From contig CAJFCJ010000002.1 of assembly GCA_904063045.1 (NCBI GenBank), positions 3,715,891 to 3,779,890 of the forward strand: 64,000 nucleotides of DNA, written 5' to 3'. This document shows, piece after piece, positions 1 to 11,192 of the stretch. The notes under the pieces were generated by a model. It searched no databases, had not been told where the DNA came from, and saw nothing but the letters and a program-made list of their open reading frames with translations. The translations under genes and the position numbers were made by a program. Numbering within the stretch: position 1 is the stretch's first letter; each line of letters opens with the position of its first letter. Origin of the DNA: Dimorphilus gyrociliatus (taxonomy: Eukaryota; Annelida; Polychaeta; Dinophilidae).

Positions 1-1
1 C

Positions 2-3000
2 TCTTTTTTATTATCAATTTCTCACGATTTAATCCTGTTAATAGGAGCAGCATCACCGGAAATATCAATATCTTCGTCACTCTTTACGAAGTACTTAAAA
101 ACTTCTTCAAAAGTTTTAAATTATAGAGTAAAGTTGGCTTTAACACCGATAAATGGAGGAACTGTTGGTGTGTCATATACAAATTTGATTATTAATGCTC
201 CACCAGCGAGAGGTTCTTGTTCAATCGAACCCAAAGTTGGCTATGTTGTGCAGGATACTTGGAATTTGACATGTAAACATTGGTACGATGCTGATGGTAT
301 ATCTTACTACCAAGTTGTAACAAAGATGAAAGGATATGATGCGGAAAATACTCTATACGTTGGATCTTCTGGAATAACGAAATTGAATGTACCACAAGGC
401 CCCGCAGACGATTCTTATAAAGTTTCCGTTTATGTAAGAATAACTGATGGGTTTGGTGCAACAGTTACCAAGTTAGTTGGTATTGTTCAATCAAAACCTT
501 TGGGATCTGCAGCTCTGAAGAAAGAGCTAAAAGCATCAGAAAAAATCATCAAAACGTTAGCTGCCGATGGCGACCTTCGAAAATCGTCAGTTGTTTATAT
601 GAAATATGCCAGTGCAATGAATACTGATAGGGAAGGAGATGAATCATATTATGCAAACTATGGAGTTGAAGTTTCACCAGTGAGTACCAGACTCAACATA
701 AAAACCAAACCAATTGTAAACGACAAAGTTAACGAAACTGTTAGAGAAGAAAAAGAAGCTGAAAAATCGAAAGAGAGAAATTTTAGATCTGAACAAAGGC
801 AAACAATGCTAGTTTCGTTGGCTTCTATGCCTGCAAACACAATGAAGGATTTACAGCTAAAGGCTTCTACATTAAGTGAAATCACAAAATCACCTGACGA
901 ATTAACCAGGGTATCCCAACAGAAGTTGATAGAAAGCGTTGAAGACTCGGTAAAAGTTTTAGACAAGCTTGTCAATGAATTTGCAAAAACTGAACTTTTA
1001 CTGTGTGTAACCCAATTGATCAGTACTTGCGCTGATGCTTTAGAATCTTTTGGGGTAACAGCTAATTATCCCCTCGAATCTGACATATTAGAATCAATAG
1101 ACTCAGTTTATTATGAATACGATACAACAATCTTTAAAAAGAGAAAGAGATTGGATGGAATCAATAAGGACAAGCAAAGAAGAGCTTTTAGAGTAGAAAC
1201 GAACTCTCTAAATCAAGAAGAACATGCTGGAGTTTTTGAGCAGAAAACGAGACCTGCCATTAACTCACTAATAGGAATTCTGAACAAAAGAGTGGTTCTC
1301 GGAGAAGATCCTTTGGTTATTAGAACGAATAATTTTGTCGCTAGTCTTATCAAAAATACAGCTGACAATACCTTGGCTGAACCATTCGTTTATGGTAGAA
1401 CTAGTTTGAAACTTCCTTCTTGGTGCTCTCTGACAAATAAGGTTTCATCGGCATGCAATCCAAAAGAGATCATTTCAGCAAGAGTTCTATCTTATGGTTT
1501 TAACCCTTTAACCCATGTATCGAATAAAGATTCTGTTCCACCTTCAATTTCAACAATTGATGTGTCAATTTTAGATTCTGATGGCAAAGAAATTCCAATT
1601 AGGAACTCGTCAGAAAAAATCAAATTAGAATTAGAGTTGGACCCAAAAACTGATGATGTAAAAGCGGCATATATCAATGCAAAATTGGGAAAACAATCAC
1701 TATTACTCCACAAGTTTAATGTCAATCTTTCTGACTCAAACATCAACATGGAAGTTATTCCCGACAACCCCAAGGTTCAATTTATTGGTTTCCTACGCTA
1801 CGAAAAAGCTCCAAACTTTACAGAGACTGACGTATCTTTTGATTACCATTTCCTATTTCCAAGTAAACTATCGGACGCAATAAAAAATTACAAATCAGTC
1901 CTAGATGGAAAAACAACTGGTAATAGAGTTGGAGTTTGGTACTTGGGCCTTAGACAATTAAACACTACAGATTATGATAAGTATATACCACAAAATATTC
2001 CATCGTATCCTTTAAATGGAGAAGGAGAGTTTACAACGAATTACACTATCAAAATATCAGCAGTTTCTTGTTCTTTTTTCGATGAATCGGCTAGAAGGTG
2101 GAAAAATAACGGTCTCAATGCTAAGTTGCAAAGTAGTACGAGACTTGCGTGCGATTCTGATCACTTGACACTCTTCGGTGGATCATTGGTTGTTCAGCCC
2201 AACACTATTGATTGGAGTTATGTATTAAAAAATCTCTCATTTGCCAGCAATCCAACCTTATACATAACAGAAATTACTATTTTCGTCATATTTATTTTAG
2301 CAGCAATCTGGGCAAGAAGAAAGGATAAGCAAGATGTTATGAAGTTGGGAGTATCTCCTTTGAAGGATAATGCACCAGACGACAAGTACTTGTATGAAAT
2401 TATCTTTTACACGGGAATGAGGAAAAATGCCGGAACCGATTCCAATGTTCAATTTATACTGTCTGGTGAATACGATGAAACCGATGTTCGTACGGTTGAA
2501 GAAAAAGAGAGGAAGATTTTCAGAAGAGGTGGAGTGGATGCATTCTTAATGGCAACGCCATCTCCATTAGGACAATTCTCTTACATGCGTATTTGGCACG
2601 ATAATACAGGGAAAGGTAAATATGCTTCCTGGTTTCTGAAACATGTTGTTGTTGTGGATCTTCAAACAAAGGAAAAGAGTTACTTCCTGGCTAATCGCTG
2701 GTTTGCTGTTGAAGAAGATGATGGTCAAGTTGATAGACTATTGCCTGTCGCTGGAAAAGAACAAATGACAGAATTTGGCCAACAATTTTCTGCAAATACA
2801 AAGAAAAATCTAAATGATGGACATCTTTGGTTTTCTGTTGTTAGCCGTCCACCACAGTCGAGATTCACAAGATTGCAAAGAGTATCATGTTGTCTTCTAC
2901 TCCTGTATTCGACCATGTTGGCAAATGCAATGTTTTATGGCAGAGGAGAATCTCAAGGCGGTGCTCAAAATGCACTCCAACTTGGCCCATTTGCTTTAAG

Positions 3001-5590
3001 TCCCTCGCAGATATACATTGGAGTTGTATCAAATCTTATTGTATTCCCAGTAAACCTTCTTGTAGTAACGCTATTCAGAAAATCAAGAAAGAAGAAGAAG
3101 AGAACGTCTCGTCTTCAGGAAGCTATTCAGAAAAATCAGCAATTAGCCAGTAAAAAGAGTAAACTATCTTTACAATCTTTATCGGTTTGGGAGACAAGCA
3201 CAGACGATAAACCGTTGGAAGAGGTTCGACCAAGCGAAACAACTCCACCTCCTCCTCACGACACTGAAAGAACCTGCTCGCCCAGCTCATCTTCTGCTCC
3301 CATAATAACTCAGAAAAAGCAGAAGAAACCATTTTCATTTCCTTGGTGGGTGTGTATTGTGTCTTGGATTATTCTTTGGTTATCTGTTTTAACTTGTGCT
3401 GCTGTTGTTACGGCATACGGGATTACGTTTGGAGATGACAAATCAAAGAAATGGATCACCTCTATGTTGATATCTTTTATAGCGTCTATCTTTTTTACAC
3501 AACCCATCAAGGTTATCCTTGTTGCAGTCCTGGTTTCTCTTATCTTCAAGAACACCAATATCGATGAGTCCGAGGATGAAGAAGATGAAGAAGACTACGT
3601 TCTGGCTTCTGATGAACAATGGTTACATAAACCAGATGAACATTATGCCAAACCAAGAAAGGTTCCATATAAACCTCCAAATCCTGAAGTCTTAGAAAAA
3701 GCTCGAGCGGAAAGATTAAAAGAATTAGAAATGTACAATGTCATCAGAGAAATAGCTTTTTACGCTTTATTCCTTTGGCTCCTAATAATCATTGGCTACA
3801 GTTATAGAGATACAAATTCAGGAACTATGAAAACCAGTCTCGTTAATCATTTTATCGACGTTTCAAAGAAGAACGTTAAAATGGTTGACTTTACCGAGGT
3901 TAAAAACAAATCTCATCTTTTACACTGGATGGAAAATTCTTTGGCTCCGTCTCTAAGAGCAGGTGATTGGTACAACGGGCAGAAAGCTTTTGGGCAAATC
4001 GGATTCGCCAGCGATCGGGTCTCTAGAATAATGGGCTACGCTACTCTAAGACAACTTAGAGTTAAACCTCGTCAATGCCATCCAGTCAGTCAGATGAGAC
4101 CACTTCTTAGAGAATGTAATACGAAATATAGTATATCTGATGAAGATAGAACGGCGCATGGCACAGGATGGAGTAAACTCAATGCAACAACTAAGGCGCC
4201 TCCTCATTATGTTTACAGATCTGCAGAAGAGTTAGAAGGATATCCATATTGGGCAATTCAAAGCGTCTATCCGGGTGGAGGATATGTTATTGGTTTAAAC
4301 ATGTCGTTACTTGATATGCAAGCTAAAATAAGAGAATTAAGGGATGAATTGTGGATAGATAGATATTCAAGAGCTCTGTTTATTGAATTTTCAGTGTACA
4401 ATACAGGAGTTAATCTCTTTGGTATATGTACTTTGGTTGCAGAGTTGATACCAGATGGAGGTATTGTTACATCTTATAGAATAGAAGCGGTGAATCTTTT
4501 ATCGTATTTTAGCGGAGCAATGTTATTCCAAGTGATTTGCGAAGTATTTTTCGTATTATTCATTGTTTTCTTTTTGGTTAAAGAAGGAAGAAACTTATAC
4601 AAACAAAGAAAATTATACTTTAAACAATTTTGGAATTATGTGGAAATTGGTATAATCGTCTTCTCTATTTCTGGAATCTGCATGTACTTTTATAAATTGG
4701 TTCAAACCAATAAGATATTAAAGAAATTCAAAGATACTCATGGAAACGGCTATATGAAATTACAATACGTTGGCTACTGGCACGAAATTTTGATGTATAT
4801 GGTTGGATGGACAGTCTTCTTGGCGACTTTGAAATTCATTAGGTTGCTAAGATTCAATAAGAGAATGTCTATGTTGGCTGCTACTCTTAAAGTGGGAGCT
4901 AAACCTTTATCACAATTTGCTATGCTATTTCTTGTAGTATTCTTCGCTTACGCCCAATTCTTCTTCCTTATTTATTCTCAATTGATGCAAACTTTTGCAA
5001 CTGTCATAAAGTCGGCCGAAACATGCTTACAAATGCTTTTGGGCAGATTCAACTTCAACGCCATGCAAGAGGCATCACCACTTTTGGGACCAGTTTTCTT
5101 CTTCTTTTATGTCATAACAGTAGCCTATATACTCATTAATATGTTCCTTGTTATTCTTAACGAGTCATTCTCGCAAGTAAGAAGAGATTTATCCAAGCAG
5201 TCGAATGACTACGAACTAGTTGAATTTATGATAAGACGACTAAAAACTTGGACAGGAATGGATAAGAAGAAGAAAGGATCAAAACCTGTGGAACCAGATT
5301 ATAAATCAGCCACCAAAGCTTTACAACCGGGAATGCCGCCAGCAAACTTGGATAATTTCCCAGAGAAGGTTGACAGACTACTAAACTGTATAAGTAAAGT
5401 TTACTTCGATTCGGATAGATTTGCGGCCATATTTGAAAATGGAACTGGAAGAGAGCAAGGAAAGGAAGGAATGAAAAGATTGATGCAACAGCATCGTATA
5501 CAAAAATCGTTGGATATGGCATCGAAAAATATTCAACGTTGCCATTTTCCAACTTTGGATGAAACAGATACGGAAAAAATGAACTTTTAA
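2..5590 (+). CDS. Polycystin-1-like receptor/channel (PKD1 family), 5' truncated by window edge
   Basis: The frame is open from base 2, so the coding sequence enters from the left and ends at TAA 5588-5590. Polycystin-1 proteins are large receptor-like subunits that pair with TRPP channels at cilia and membranes. From left to right: a REJ-type ectodomain (about 130-2050; GSCSIEP and TCKHWYDADG are typical); a GPS-like site (2060-2175) ending in CDSDHLTLF, where cleavage would fall at HL|T; a first membrane helix (about 2263-2325); a clear PLAT/LH2 domain (about 2385-2750); helices near 2870-2940, 3000-3075, 3340-3425, 3450-3550 and 3730-3805; a polycystin/TOP extracellular domain (about 3810-4480); then six helices of a TRPP-like channel module, with a pore region at about 5000-5040. 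The count gives 11 membrane helices, the usual PKD1 number. An acidic run, DESEDEEDEED, lies in the cytosolic loop near 3570. The pore has LGRF where PKD2 channels have LGD. The 5.6 kb has no intron, in contrast to its neighbours. Confidence 0.93.
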   Translation, partial: SFLLSISHDLILLIGAASPEISISSSLFTKYLKTSSKVLNYRVKLALTPINGGTVGVSYTNLIINAPPARGSCSIEPKVGYVVQDTWNLTCKHWYDADGISYYQVVTKMKGYDAENTLYVGSSGITKLNVPQGPADDSYKVSVYVRITDGFGATVTKLVGIVQSKPLGSAALKKELKASEKIIKTLAADGDLRKSSVVYMKYASAMNTDREGDESYYANYGVEVSPVSTRLNIKTKPIVNDKVNETVREEKEAEKSKERNFRSEQRQTMLVSLASMPANTMKDLQLKASTLSEITKSPDELTRVSQQKLIESVEDSVKVLDKLVNEFAKTELLLCVTQLISTCADALESFGVTANYPLESDILESIDSVYYEYDTTIFKKRKRLDGINKDKQRRAFRVETNSLNQEEHAGVFEQKTRPAINSLIGILNKRVVLGEDPLVIRTNNFVASLIKNTADNTLAEPFVYGRTSLKLPSWCSLTNKVSSACNPKEIISARVLSYGFNPLTHVSNKDSVPPSISTIDVSILDSDGKEIPIRNSSEKIKLELELDPKTDDVKAAYINAKLGKQSLLLHKFNVNLSDSNINMEVIPDNPKVQFIGFLRYEKAPNFTETDVSFDYHFLFPSKLSDAIKNYKSVLDGKTTGNRVGVWYLGLRQLNTTDYDKYIPQNIPSYPLNGEGEFTTNYTIKISAVSCSFFDESARRWKNNGLNAKLQSSTRLACDSDHLTLFGGSLVVQPNTIDWSYVLKNLSFASNPTLYITEITIFVIFILAAIWARRKDKQDVMKLGVSPLKDNAPDDKYLYEIIFYTGMRKNAGTDSNVQFILSGEYDETDVRTVEEKERKIFRRGGVDAFLMATPSPLGQFSYMRIWHDNTGKGKYASWFLKHVVVVDLQTKEKSYFLANRWFAVEEDDGQVDRLLPVAGKEQMTEFGQQFSANTKKNLNDGHLWFSVVSRPPQSRFTRLQRVSCCLLLLYSTMLANAMFYGRGESQGGAQNALQLGPFALSPSQIYIGVVSNLIVFPVNLLVVTLFRKSRKKKKRTSRLQEAIQKNQQLASKKSKLSLQSLSVWETSTDDKPLEEVRPSETTPPPPHDTERTCSPSSSSAPIITQKKQKKPFSFPWWVCIVSWIILWLSVLTCAAVVTAYGITFGDDKSKKWITSMLISFIASIFFTQPIKVILVAVLVSLIFKNTNIDESEDEEDEEDYVLASDEQWLHKPDEHYAKPRKVPYKPPNPEVLEKARAERLKELEMYNVIREIAFYALFLWLLIIIGYSYRDTNSGTMKTSLVNHFIDVSKKNVKMVDFTEVKNKSHLLHWMENSLAPSLRAGDWYNGQKAFGQIGFASDRVSRIMGYATLRQLRVKPRQCHPVSQMRPLLRECNTKYSISDEDRTAHGTGWSKLNATTKAPPHYVYRSAEELEGYPYWAIQSVYPGGGYVIGLNMSLLDMQAKIRELRDELWIDRYSRALFIEFSVYNTGVNLFGICTLVAELIPDGGIVTSYRIEAVNLLSYFSGAMLFQVICEVFFVLFIVFFLVKEGRNLYKQRKLYFKQFWNYVEIGIIVFSISGICMYFYKLVQTNKILKKFKDTHGNGYMKLQYVGYWHEILMYMVGWTVFLATLKFIRLLRFNKRMSMLAATLKVGAKPLSQFAMLFLVVFFAYAQFFFLIYSQLMQTFATVIKSAETCLQMLLGRFNFNAMQEASPLLGPVFFFFYVITVAYILINMFLVILNESFSQVRRDLSKQSNDYELVEFMIRRLKTWTGMDKKKKGSKPVEPDYKSATKALQPGMPPANLDNFPEKVDRLLNCISKVYFDSDRFAAIFENGTGREQGKEGMKRLMQQHRIQKSLDMASKNIQRCHFPTLDETDTEKMNF

Positions 5591-5936
5591 AAATATTTAG
5601 AAAGAAAAAAATTAGTATTTCTCTAATTATGATTATTTTGTTTTCACTATGACACGGGCGTCAATTATTCGTCCTATAAAACGTTTTATTTTCATTCAAT
5701 AGATGCACCAGCAAGCAAAATGAAATAAATTTCTTGCTGTTGTATGTTTCTTACTTGTTTTTTTTAAAGTAACGCTTTAGTATCTATAATTGAATCCCTC
5801 AACAAAAACAAAAAAGACACTCCAAGATAAACTAGACGAATATTCTTTTTTTATTTTTCGATGATAACTAAAATATCTTTATATTTATGTTTTTATTTAG
5901 ATCATAAAAGAGAAGGTATAATATTTAGTTTTCCAG
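5591..5936. other. Convergent intergenic spacer with polyadenylation signals
   Basis: Spacer of about 350 bases between the 3' ends of the PKD1-like gene (+) and the metalloproteinase gene (-). AATAAA at 5724-5729 is a plausible poly(A) signal for the + gene. TTTATT at 5850-5855 is the reverse complement of AATAAA and could serve the - gene. No coding potential was seen. Confidence 0.5.
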
Positions 5937-7436
5937 TTAGCACTTGAATAAATCGGCAGTAACTGAATTTTTAAACTTTATTTTTCCAGTTGGTAAGTGG
6001 AGTCTAAGTTATTTTCGTTTGAAAAATGAAGAAATTTAACATTTATTCTTAAGACTTCTTTATAGATTAAACTTACCCATAATAATCCGCTTTAGATAGT
6101 AAAAGGATAAAATTTTGCAGTTGAAAGGCTGCATCAATATTTGAAACATTTTTCAGATTCCAGTCATTTATGTTTCCTTCCACTTGTGCATATAGCTTTG
6201 AAAATTTTTTGTAGCTGTCAGCTTTTGTAAACGTAATTGTTTCATCAATGTGATTATAAAATGCCGATTCTATTGGTAGTGGAGGATCTATTAATAGGTT
6301 ATTTATATTCTTTGGATAATCTTTAGAAATTGGCTGATTATTTAAATAGACCCAAAAAAGTTTATCTTTAAAGAAAAAGGTATGCCCAGTCTTTGGCCAG
6401 TAAAAAGCGGAGTCTAAATTATCTGGCAACCCATTCCAGTCATCTAATATTTTCCCTGGAGTGTCAGTTTTCATATCTAAATTGATATGTTCATCGAACC
6501 TCCAATAATACTTTCCCTGAGGAATATTTATTTGCTTCGATTAATGATTGAATTGAATAAAAATAATCATATTGTATACTTTAAAAATATATATAGACCC
6601 ATTTTGTGTATTGCAAGCGGCGTCGAACCCTTCGACATTGCAAGCGTCGAGAACAGAATCTCCAGGCAAACCATATAAGTGTTGGATTCCTTTAATATCG
6701 TCAGTTGATAACTGAAAGTTTGGAGTATAAGGTTTATAGTACGGTGCCATAACTGCTCCATGATTTTCGCTATGTCTTAAACCAAGTGTATGACCCAGTT
6801 CGTGGGTTAAAATTTGTAATAAATTTAGGCCTATTTTTGAGTTTCTGGTATAATTCTCTGCAGCGTCCATGTGGACTCTGCCCTGCGATTTCGTACCGGG
6901 AAAAAAAGCATGACCAACCACTCCCGATGGTCCATCAAAAGGATAATCGTCCCCGTGATCTTTTGTCTCGAATGAAACAACAATATCCGTGGAGCTTAAC
7001 AAATAAATAGAAATCTAAAAATTATATACAGCGTCAATGTTTTACTATCTAACCTAATAACATTATCTCTGTTACACTCCCTTTTGTCGAAGGTTAAGCC
7101 ACTCACATTTGACCACATTCCAATTGCTTCATCGACAATGTTTTCAACATCTGCCCTACTAATTTTCAACGGAATTACAGGATAAACGGCGCAATAAGTT
7201 AAACGCAATTTAGTCCATTTCTTTTTGAATAAAACATATCGCTTTTCCCTAATTCTGTTTATTCCATTTTCGTTTATGTCGGAGTATGATAGTCTACATT
7301 GCCGCAAGTTAAACTCAGCCACGTCATTAAATCTTTTCTGTTTATTTCCAGTATTAGGGATTGATCTTGTAGGTTCCAAATGATAAGACATCACAAGATT
7401 TGTGAACAAGTTTAGAAATATGAAATGAGAGAGCAT
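5937..7436 (-). CDS. Secreted matrix metalloproteinase with hemopexin domain
   Basis: Zinc endopeptidase of the MMP family, expected to cleave extracellular matrix or surface proteins. Four exons on the minus strand: 7436-7054, 6994-6580, 6516-6077 and 6003-5937, about 434 aa, with consistent phases. Residues 1-17 are a signal peptide. A short pro-region has one cysteine in LRQCRLSYSD instead of PRCGVPD, followed by a furin-like RIREKR site. The catalytic domain starts at YVLFKKKWTKLRLTY and has the structural metal region (HGDDYPFDGPSG), the zinc site HELGHTLGLRHS and the Met-turn AVMAPYY. The C-terminal hemopexin domain has four recognisable blades; its first Cys is in LDACNVEGFD and its last is the C-terminal residue (DLFKC), the usual disulfide pair. 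The last exon is placed on a strong GGGTAAGT donor and fits blade 4 well. The degenerate cysteine switch is the odd feature. Confidence 0.92.
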
Positions 7437-7757
7437 GGCGATGACAGTTTATCATATGTTAAGAGTAAGATAGACAGCATATGTTTAATAAAAATATAAT
7501 ATAGAAGTTTTTATTTTAATAATCATGCAAAAACTGTTAATAGGATTATTTCATTTTTTTCCAATCCAGAGCTTGCCATGTTTTTAGCACAAATTCATTT
7601 GTCTGCTCGGGAAAAAGATAATGTTCAAGTTTATTACTCTTTCTTTATACAGAAATAACACGCAAATCTAAACGATTTTTCAATTTACCACCGTCTCAAT
7701 TTCCTATCGATAATTAAAATATGATATTTCAGAGGCTAATAAATTTGTTTGGGGGTG
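7437..7757. other. Spacer between metalloproteinase 5' end and TRAF 3' end
   Basis: About 320 AT-rich bases between two minus-strand genes, presumably holding the metalloproteinase promoter and the TRAF 3' UTR. It includes CCTATCGATAA near 7704. No ORF or RNA gene was recognised. Confidence 0.4.
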
Positions 7758-10697
7758 TTATGGATCCTTCAAACCACTTGTATCTATCGACACCTTTATT
7801 AATAATTGATTGTCTTTCAAATAGCCATTTGACGGGTTTTCCAGTAAGTCTATTGGAATGAACTGAGGACATCCAGATGCAACGTTAAGGTCAGATGTAG
7901 GCTTTTTGAAACTCTTTGAATTAGGATCAGGTCTAAATGTGTCTGAAACATGAACACCATTTCCTGACATATCCAACAGAGATAGTGTTATCTTTTGTTG
8001 AAACGGCCATTTCAGTAGATGGTCGAAATCGCCCCTGGTGTTGTTTTTAAGTGTTTAACGCTAAATATTGTACACAAAATAACACTTACTTCATTATAAC
8101 AAAGTAAAGACTAAAGTGGGTATCCTTGCCAGCACCATCGCCATTCAAATAAGCTCTAGCACACATTTTATATCCAAATCTGGTAGAATAAAATGGGGGA
8201 GAATATATCGTTGAAGCTTTTTTCGTCTTTGCATCTCTTTTCTTTTGCATGTAGTCCACTATTTTCCACATTAGCACTCCATTATATGAAGATTTTTCCA
8301 AAGATTCTAGTCTTACTTCCATTTCGTCGAATTTCACTCTCAGTAATCCAAAATTAACCTCTAAACTATGAAAACTGCCAGCTAAAATGCAAAAATTCGA
8401 TTTTAGTTCGTGAGCGTATTCGTTATTCCACATATTAATTAATAATTAATTACAAGAGTTGCTTTTTTCTTGGGAATTAAAAGAGTCTGGATTATTATTA
8501 GAATTTCTGGCATCTTGTCTATTATTCGCAATTTCTTCCTTGGTATTAAGAGAATTTAATATAATTAGGTAATGCATTAATTAAAATCTTTCCACCTACT
8601 TGCAGTCGAAGTATAATTTCATCTTTCTTTTTTATTTCATCTTTTAACTTTTCAACAGTTTCGCTAACAGCCTGTTGGTCATATGATATACTGATTTATG
8701 GTTATATAATGCAATTCAAGAAGTAGCGTTTTAGGAATTTACCTACATTTCTCTAGTTCTTTTATTTTATTAGCTTAATCTACATATCTACAAATTTTTG
8801 TGTTTATTTCATTCTTAACAAATGATACTTTCGCTTTAAAAAGAAAATTTCTTTCTACTTTTGTGATTATTCATTCTCCATGCTTTATTGATAATAAAGA
8901 AATTCTCATGGTTTTTGAATCTTTTTAAAGAGTATTATATTTTCTTTGAAAGAGGAAGTATACTTTTTATATTTGAATGCAGTTAATGGTAAAACATAAG
9001 CCTAAGATATGAAAGTAGCTTAAGTTTTTCATTTCTACTTGGCCTGAATTTTTGAAAATACACTCTTTTACAAAAACGTTTTGCAGGTCGACAGTGAAAT
9101 TTTCGAACCCAGATCTGAATGTTCAAGCACATTTCTTGCTGTGACAAATGGATTTCTTTTTAACATATGACAAATTTTTCTCTCTTCCCTTTCTGTTACC
9201 ATCTTTAGGGTACATAATTTTGATAGTTCATTTATAGTTCCATGTTTCTCAAACTTTTTTATGATATAGAGCACAGATCCCCTTGAAATTTTTAATTGTT
9301 TTGCAATGTCATTCATAGACATCTCCTTCCTCTTTCCCACCACTAATTTTTTCACATCCAAGCTAATTTTTGGCATTTTAATGCTTTCTTTAAATTCTTA
9401 TCCTTCTTCGATTCTTGAACAAAATTTTCGTGTGGGAAAATGAAAAAGTTTGGTCATTTTCGTAAATTTTTAACATTTGTCAAAAATAGGATATCGGGCA
9501 TTTTTCATGATTTTTTCAGAATAAAATTTTTTTTGTTATTTAAAAAATGAAATACGAAGATTTAATTAATTGAATATGTTGATTACAAAGTTACAATTGC
9601 CATGTCTAATTTTTGGATAGTAAAATTAATGTTAAAGAAAAAATTTTTTAACTATTATAGAAAATAGCCAGGCGTTCAAAAATAGGCTATCTCTACTGTA
9701 TATAAAAAGTTAAATGTTAAAGATCCAGATAGCTTCTTCAAAATATCATGAAATAGTAAAAAAAAATATCTGGCAATACCATACCCATACATTTAGACAA
9801 CTTACAATCAAATCCTTAGTTAGAACTTCAACACAGTCATTTACTTCACCAAAAGAATCTGATACTAAGCCGAAATGAAAAGCGTTTTGTGATCTAATGT
9901 GTTCTTCAACCTTTTCCCTGCTTGCCTATATATGGTTAAATAAGAATAAACTTAACAATAGATATGAACAGAAATACAACATCTGATATTTTAGTGCATC
10001 CCAAATCCTCCAATGGGCAATTTATATGAACATTTTTACACTCTGTTTCATGACTCTCCAACTGAAGAATGAAATTTTATGAAATATGGATTGAAGTTAT
10101 GAAATATGATTACTTACATCCTTCACTTTTACTTCTAAGCCACAACCAAATCTGCATTCCACTTTTCTTTCAGGGTGAAATTTGCATTTATTTGCATGTT
10201 CAATTATTTTATTCCTTGGTATTTCCTTGAACTCACAACCATATTTTACGTAAGGACAAGGAAAAATTCCATATTCACAGTTCTCACTATGAATCTGAAA
10301 CAAAATTTACCTTCAATTTCTATACACAGTAAATTCTACTGAATACTTGTAAATGCCTCCATTGGCATTCCTGAGCACATCCTCTATGCCTAAAAGGACA
10401 AAAAACTGTTAGTCTCGACAGTTCTCTTTTTATGCCAGTATCAAAACGCTCAATAAAACTTTCCGATTCTTCCAGTAGTGAAGCAGATAATTTACAGTCA
10501 TTGTCGCCAACAGGACATTCTTTCAATTCGTCTTTGCATGTTTCACATACATGATGACCGCACACCGTTTGAAAGGCGTGCCTTAAAAGTTTTTTACAAC
10601 CAGAACAGTAGTATTTGGAAGGAATATGTTTAAAGCTAGGATCCTCGTCTGGGATAACGAAAGATGCGGTAAAGTTGGTAGTTGGCTCGTCACTCAT
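7758..10697 (-). CDS. TRAF-family adaptor (RING, TRAF zinc fingers, coiled coil, MATH)
   Basis: TNF-receptor-associated factor: a cytoplasmic trimeric adaptor and likely ubiquitin ligase in TNFR/IL1R/Toll signalling. The start is the ATG at 10697. Exon 1 (10697-10347) encodes a RING of form CSGC...CGHHVCETC...CPVGDNDC, then the first TRAF zinc finger. Exon 2 (10294-10118) continues with finger motifs (CPYVKYGCEF, CRFGCG), followed by an exon with CPLEDLGCTKIS (about 10068-9985) and one with SREKVEEHIRSQNAFHF (about 9940-9805). Short coiled-coil exons follow near 8770, 8680-8600 and 8550-8460. The MATH/TRAF-C domain is in about 8390-8090 and 8030-7758 (GDFDHLLKWPFQQKITL, GCPQFIPIDLL). Stop TAA at 7758-7760. 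The intron at about 9805-8780 is enlarged by a Tc1-like remnant. Boundaries of the small coiled-coil exons are less certain than the domain calls. Confidence 0.88.
9030..9376 (-). pseudogene. Tc1/mariner-type transposase fragment (N-terminal HTH) in TRAF intron
   Basis: Open frame from ATG 9376 to a stop at 9068 with the look of a Tc1-family DNA-binding region: MPKISLDVKKLVVGKRKEM, NDIAKQLKISRGSVLYII (helix-turn-helix), then EREERKICHMLKRNPFVTA (second paired-like domain). After the in-frame stop the same frame continues briefly (VFSKIQAK), as expected for a decaying transposase. No DDE catalytic domain was found downstream and no terminal inverted repeats were recognised. It lies in the same orientation as the host TRAF gene, inside an intron far longer than its neighbours. 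The call rests on family resemblance by eye. Confidence 0.7.
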
Positions 10698-11192
10698 AAT
10701 TGGTATTCTCTTTATGGTTATAACCAGTGGTTATAAGAGGATATATAGCTGAGACTATCAAATGTGATAAGTTTCTTGAGTTTCCAATCCTTCTTAGATA
10801 TATCTTATAAATCATAACAAAATATATTAAAGTTATACACAAAATCGTTTGATGAACAATCAATGCTTGCTGGCAAAATAAAACAATTTTGACTGAGCGA
10901 TAATATACGACTTGTTTACTCTCTTGGACATTTGCTGCTGTTGTAGGATAACCATACGAATGAATAAGGCTTTTATAGTGTCTTCTATTATACCGAAAAT
11001 AAAAAGTTCAAAATTTACATAGATTAGATCATAATATTTTAATTTATTATTTATACACCAACCATTTAACAATTAATAAATAGGACGAAAGTGAATATAT
11101 TTTTTAGATATTCATTAATAATTCAAATTAAACATTATTCCCTAACTTTTGTTAAAAGTCATAATTCCATAAGGCTATAAAGTAAACTTGAT
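10698..11192. other. Spacer between TRAF 5' end and SEC16 3' end
   Basis: About 495 bases between two minus-strand genes. It should carry the TRAF promoter and the SEC16 3' UTR. An ORF at 10860-11072 has no recognisable domain and AT-driven composition, so it is not called. Confidence 0.4.

Noticed and set aside
5226-5552. 108-aa minus-strand ORF opposite the PKD1-like C-terminus
   Set aside because: Shadow of the conserved plus-strand reading frame.
10860-11072. 70-aa minus-strand ORF between TRAF and SEC16
   Set aside because: No domain and Ile/Phe-rich composition expected from AT-rich DNA.
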